From positions 4,030,001 through 4,094,000 of the forward strand of contig NZ_CP033966.1 of NCBI RefSeq assembly GCF_003854895.1: a DNA stretch of 64,000 bases. Reading direction: 5' to 3'. Positions 61,310-64,000 of this stretch are shown here, piece by piece. Positions within the stretch are counted from its first letter, which is position 1, and each line of letters opens with the position of its first letter. A program made the translations under genes and the position numbers. Below the pieces are notes generated by a model. It saw nothing but the letters and a program-made list of their open reading frames with translations, had not been told where the DNA came from and did not search any database. Source of the stretch: Pigmentiphaga sp. H8. Lineage in GTDB: Bacteria > Pseudomonadota > Gammaproteobacteria > Burkholderiales > Burkholderiaceae_B.

Positions 61310-62287
61310 ATGCACGCACCCCGCTACCTTGCCGCCCCCCTTCTGGGGCTGCTCATGCTTGCCGCCGCGCCGGCCCAGGCCCAGACCGCCTATCCCGCGC
61401 GCCCCATCCACCTGATCGTCAACGGCGCGCCGGGCAGCCTGCCCGACCTGTTCGCCCGCCCCATCGCCGAGAAGATGCGGACGTCCCTGGGCCAGGCCGT
61501 GGTCATCGACAACCGCCCCGGCGCGGGCGGCCTGCTTGCCATGACCAACCTGAAGAACAGCGCCGCCGACGGCTACACGCTGGCGGTGGTCACCAACGCG
61601 CACGCCGTCTGGAACCAGTACCTGTTCAGCAAGCTGCCCTACGACCCGCAGGCCGACCTCCAGGCCGTCAGCCCTATCGCCGTGATCCCCATGGTGCTGA
61701 CCGCCAGCCCCGCCCTGCCCGCGGGATCGCTCAAGGAACTGGTCTCACTGGCCAAGGCCAAGCCCGGCGTGCTGAACTACGCGTCCTCCAGCACCGGCTC
61801 GCCGCCCCACGTGCTGTTCGAGATGTTCAAGCTGCAAACCGGCGCCGACGTCCTGCACGTGCCGTTCAAGTCCGGCCCCGATGCGCTCAACTCCACGATC
61901 GGCGACCGCACCCAGCTCTACCTGGCCGGCTCCGCCCTGATCGAGCCGCAGGTCAAGGACGGCCGGCTCAAGGCCCTGGCCGTGAACACCCGGGAACGCC
62001 TGCCCAGCTTGCCTGGCGTCCCCACCTTCGCCGAGCAGGGCTATTCGGGCCTGGAAGACACCGTGTGGCTGGGGATCGTGGCCCAGGCCGGCGTGCCGGC
62101 CGACATCGTCCGCAAGCTCAACCGCGAGATCGCCAAGGCGGTCCAGGCCGAGGACATGAAAAAGCTCTATGACGCGCACGGTTCGGTGGTCTACACCGCG
62201 AGTCCGGAGGAATTCGCCGCGCGCATCAAGGCCGATCACGCGTTGTGGGGGCCGGTGATCAGGAAGGCGAACATTTCGCTCGACTGA
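61310..62287 (+). CDS. Bug-type tripartite tricarboxylate transporter receptor (325 aa)
   Basis: Signal peptide (LAAPLLGLLMLAAAPAQAQ), then TAYPARPIHLIVNGAPGSLPDLFARPIAEKM. The core follows the Bug pattern (VVIDNRPGAGGLLA, GYTLAVVTNAHAVW, VLHVPFKSGPDALN). AAGGA seven bases before the ATG. Orphan receptor paired with the M20 hydrolase. Ends ahead of a strong shared terminator. Confidence 0.92.
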   Translation: MHAPRYLAAPLLGLLMLAAAPAQAQTAYPARPIHLIVNGAPGSLPDLFARPIAEKMRTSLGQAVVIDNRPGAGGLLAMTNLKNSAADGYTLAVVTNAHAVWNQYLFSKLPYDPQADLQAVSPIAVIPMVLTASPALPAGSLKELVSLAKAKPGVLNYASSSTGSPPHVLFEMFKLQTGADVLHVPFKSGPDALNSTIGDRTQLYLAGSALIEPQVKDGRLKALAVNTRERLPSLPGVPTFAEQGYSGLEDTVWLGIVAQAGVPADIVRKLNREIAKAVQAEDMKKLYDAHGSVVYTASPEEFAARIKADHALWGPVIRKANISLD

Positions 62288-62318
62288 CGCGCGGTCCGAA
62301 AACCCGGCACTGAAATAC

Positions 62319-62351
62319 GAAGGCCCCGGCGGCGCATGCCCCGGGGCCTTC
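62319..62351. terminator. Hairpin terminator between convergent Bug and SDR genes
   Basis: GAAGGCCCCGG (62319-62329) pairs with CCGGGGCCTTC (62341-62351), an 11-bp perfect stem with an 11-base loop. It ends 19 bases before the SDR stop. U-run absent, so efficiency is uncertain. Confidence 0.55.
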
Positions 62352-62370
62352 GTCGATCACCGCGCGGCGC

Positions 62371-63150
62371 TCACTCCCGGGGCGCGCCCGGGACTTCCAC
62401 CGTGTAGTTCAGCGCCAGCCGGCCGCCATCGACGAACACCGTCTGCCCGGTCACGTAGCTGGCGTCCTCGCTGGCCAGGAACACCGCGGCGCCGGCCACT
62501 TCTTCCGGACGGCCCAGCCGCGTCATCGGGATGCGCGACAGCACCGTGTGCAGCGCCTTGGGATTGTCGGTAATGGTCGACATGATGTCGGTGTCGATGC
62601 TGCCCGGCCCCAGCGCGTTGACGCGCACGCCGTGCGGCGCCATCGCCAGCGCCATGGCCTTGGTCATCTGCCGCACCGCGCCCTTGCTGGCGCCGTAGGC
62701 CAGCTGGTTGGACATCGCCAGTTCGGCCGTCATCGACGACAGCGTGATGATGCTGCCGCCGCGTCCGCCCCGCACCATGGCCTTGGCCGCGGCCTGGGCC
62801 ACGAGGAAAGTGCCGCGGACGTTGACGTTCATCACGAAGTCGAGGTCCTCCAGCGTCACGTCCAGGAACTCGGCGGCGCGGATCACGCCGGCATTGCACA
62901 CGCAGATGTCCAGCCCGCCGAACTCGCGCTCGCACAAGGCCACCATCTCGGCCACCTGGGCCGGGTCGGTGACGTCGCCGCGCATGGCGCGCGCCGGGCC
63001 GGCCATGGCCGCCAGGGCCTCGGTGTCGACTTTCTCGGCGCGATCCACCAGCACCACGTTGGCGCCCTCCTGGCTGTACCGCTTCGCGATCGCCAGTCCG
63101 ATCCCGCCCGCGGCGCCGGTCACCAGCGCCGTCTTGTCCTTCAACCTCAT
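62371..63150 (-). CDS. Short-chain dehydrogenase/reductase (259 aa)
   Basis: Classical SDR: TGAAGGIG cofactor motif (about residue 11), CNAG (about 88), catalytic Ser in TLSSMTAE (about 141) and YGASK (Tyr/Lys about 153-157), then GPGSIDTDIM. ATG 63150 has GGAG five bases upstream. The Asp in LVDRAE after strand 2 suggests NAD preference. Separated from livF by repeat copy D. Substrate unknown. Confidence 0.9.
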   Translation of the reverse strand: MRLKDKTALVTGAAGGIGLAIAKRYSQEGANVVLVDRAEKVDTEALAAMAGPARAMRGDVTDPAQVAEMVALCEREFGGLDICVCNAGVIRAAEFLDVTLEDLDFVMNVNVRGTFLVAQAAAKAMVRGGRGGSIITLSSMTAELAMSNQLAYGASKGAVRQMTKAMALAMAPHGVRVNALGPGSIDTDIMSTITDNPKALHTVLSRIPMTRLGRPEEVAGAAVFLASEDASYVTGQTVFVDGGRLALNYTVEVPGAPRE

Positions 63151-63211
63151 TGCTACTCCAATCGATCCCATGGTTACAAACGGGAAAAACACCGGCCATC
63201 ATCAGCCCGGT

Positions 63212-63299
63212 GGTGCCCCAGGGCACAGCGGATCCGGCTTTGCCGGTCCGCCAGTGCCGCCCCCTTGAGGGGGCGCGCGAAGCGCGTAGGGGGTGGGAC
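63212..63299 (-). repeat. Structured dispersed repeat, copy D, directly after livF
   Basis: On the - strand it begins at the base after the livF TAG: C-tract, TACGCGCTTCGCGCG and CGCCCCCT/AGGGGGCG hairpins. The long stem is GGCACTGGCGGACCGGC-AAA-GCCGGATCCGCTGTGCC, the same outer-stem type as copy A. Confidence 0.85.
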
Positions 63300-63995
<696 letters not shown>

Positions 63996-64000
63996 GCGTG

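Overview
The window is about 64 kb of very GC-rich, densely packed chromosomal DNA. Gene content points to a beta-proteobacterium of the Alcaligenaceae, Bordetella or Achromobacter type. The signs are the trxA-rho-rpmE block, two Bug-type periplasmic binding proteins without transporter partners, Bordetella-like LPS core genes, and 3-hydroxyanthranilate ring cleavage. Genus placement is inference from gene order and protein style, not from a search.

Layout. (1) 1-16.9 kb is one end of a surface-polysaccharide locus: part of a glycosidase-like protein, three acyltransferase-3 membrane proteins, two family-2 glycosyltransferases, a flippase and a polysaccharide deacetylase on the + strand. A five-gene - strand operon follows (Wza-type exporter, outer-membrane barrel, GMC oxidoreductase, epimerase, glycosyltransferase-like protein), then a WecB/TagA transferase and a WcaJ-type initiating transferase. 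(2) 16.9-23.3 kb is housekeeping: slyX, recR, ybaB, dnaX, the SRP RNA gene ffs, trxA, rho, rpmE2. (3) 23.4-31.5 kb holds an ArnT-like membrane glycosyltransferase, a MATE exporter, orn, an M48 protease, phhB, rsgA, a degenerate EAL protein and a ferritin-like protein. (4) 31.5-36.1 kb has a ZnuD-like zinc receptor and a thiosulfate uptake/rhodanese module. (5) 36.3-45.2 kb encodes part of the 2-aminomuconate (3-hydroxyanthranilate) meta-cleavage pathway with MarR and LysR regulators and two tandem ABC binding proteins. (6) 45.3-52.7 kb is an LPS core/export locus (three GT9 transferases, msbA, a GT4, a WaaL-like ligase), followed by dnaE. (7) 56.2-64 kb carries small catabolic or uptake modules (Bug proteins, alpha/beta hydrolase, tautomerase-like protein, LysR, MarR, M20 hydrolase, SDR) and the start of a liv-type ABC operon.

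The most unusual non-coding content is a family of about 80-bp structured repeats (four copies). Two copies form a 250-bp composite palindrome between dnaX and ffs whose outer ends abut likely -10 boxes of both genes. Other regulatory candidates are a shared palindrome flanking the MarR gene of the meta-cleavage locus, a symmetric TGCA array upstream of the zinc receptor, a TTTCAA/TTGAAA palindrome beside a second MarR gene, and three convergent gene pairs that share one CTAG as the stop codon on both strands. No tRNA, rRNA, CRISPR array, transposase or prophage gene was recognised.
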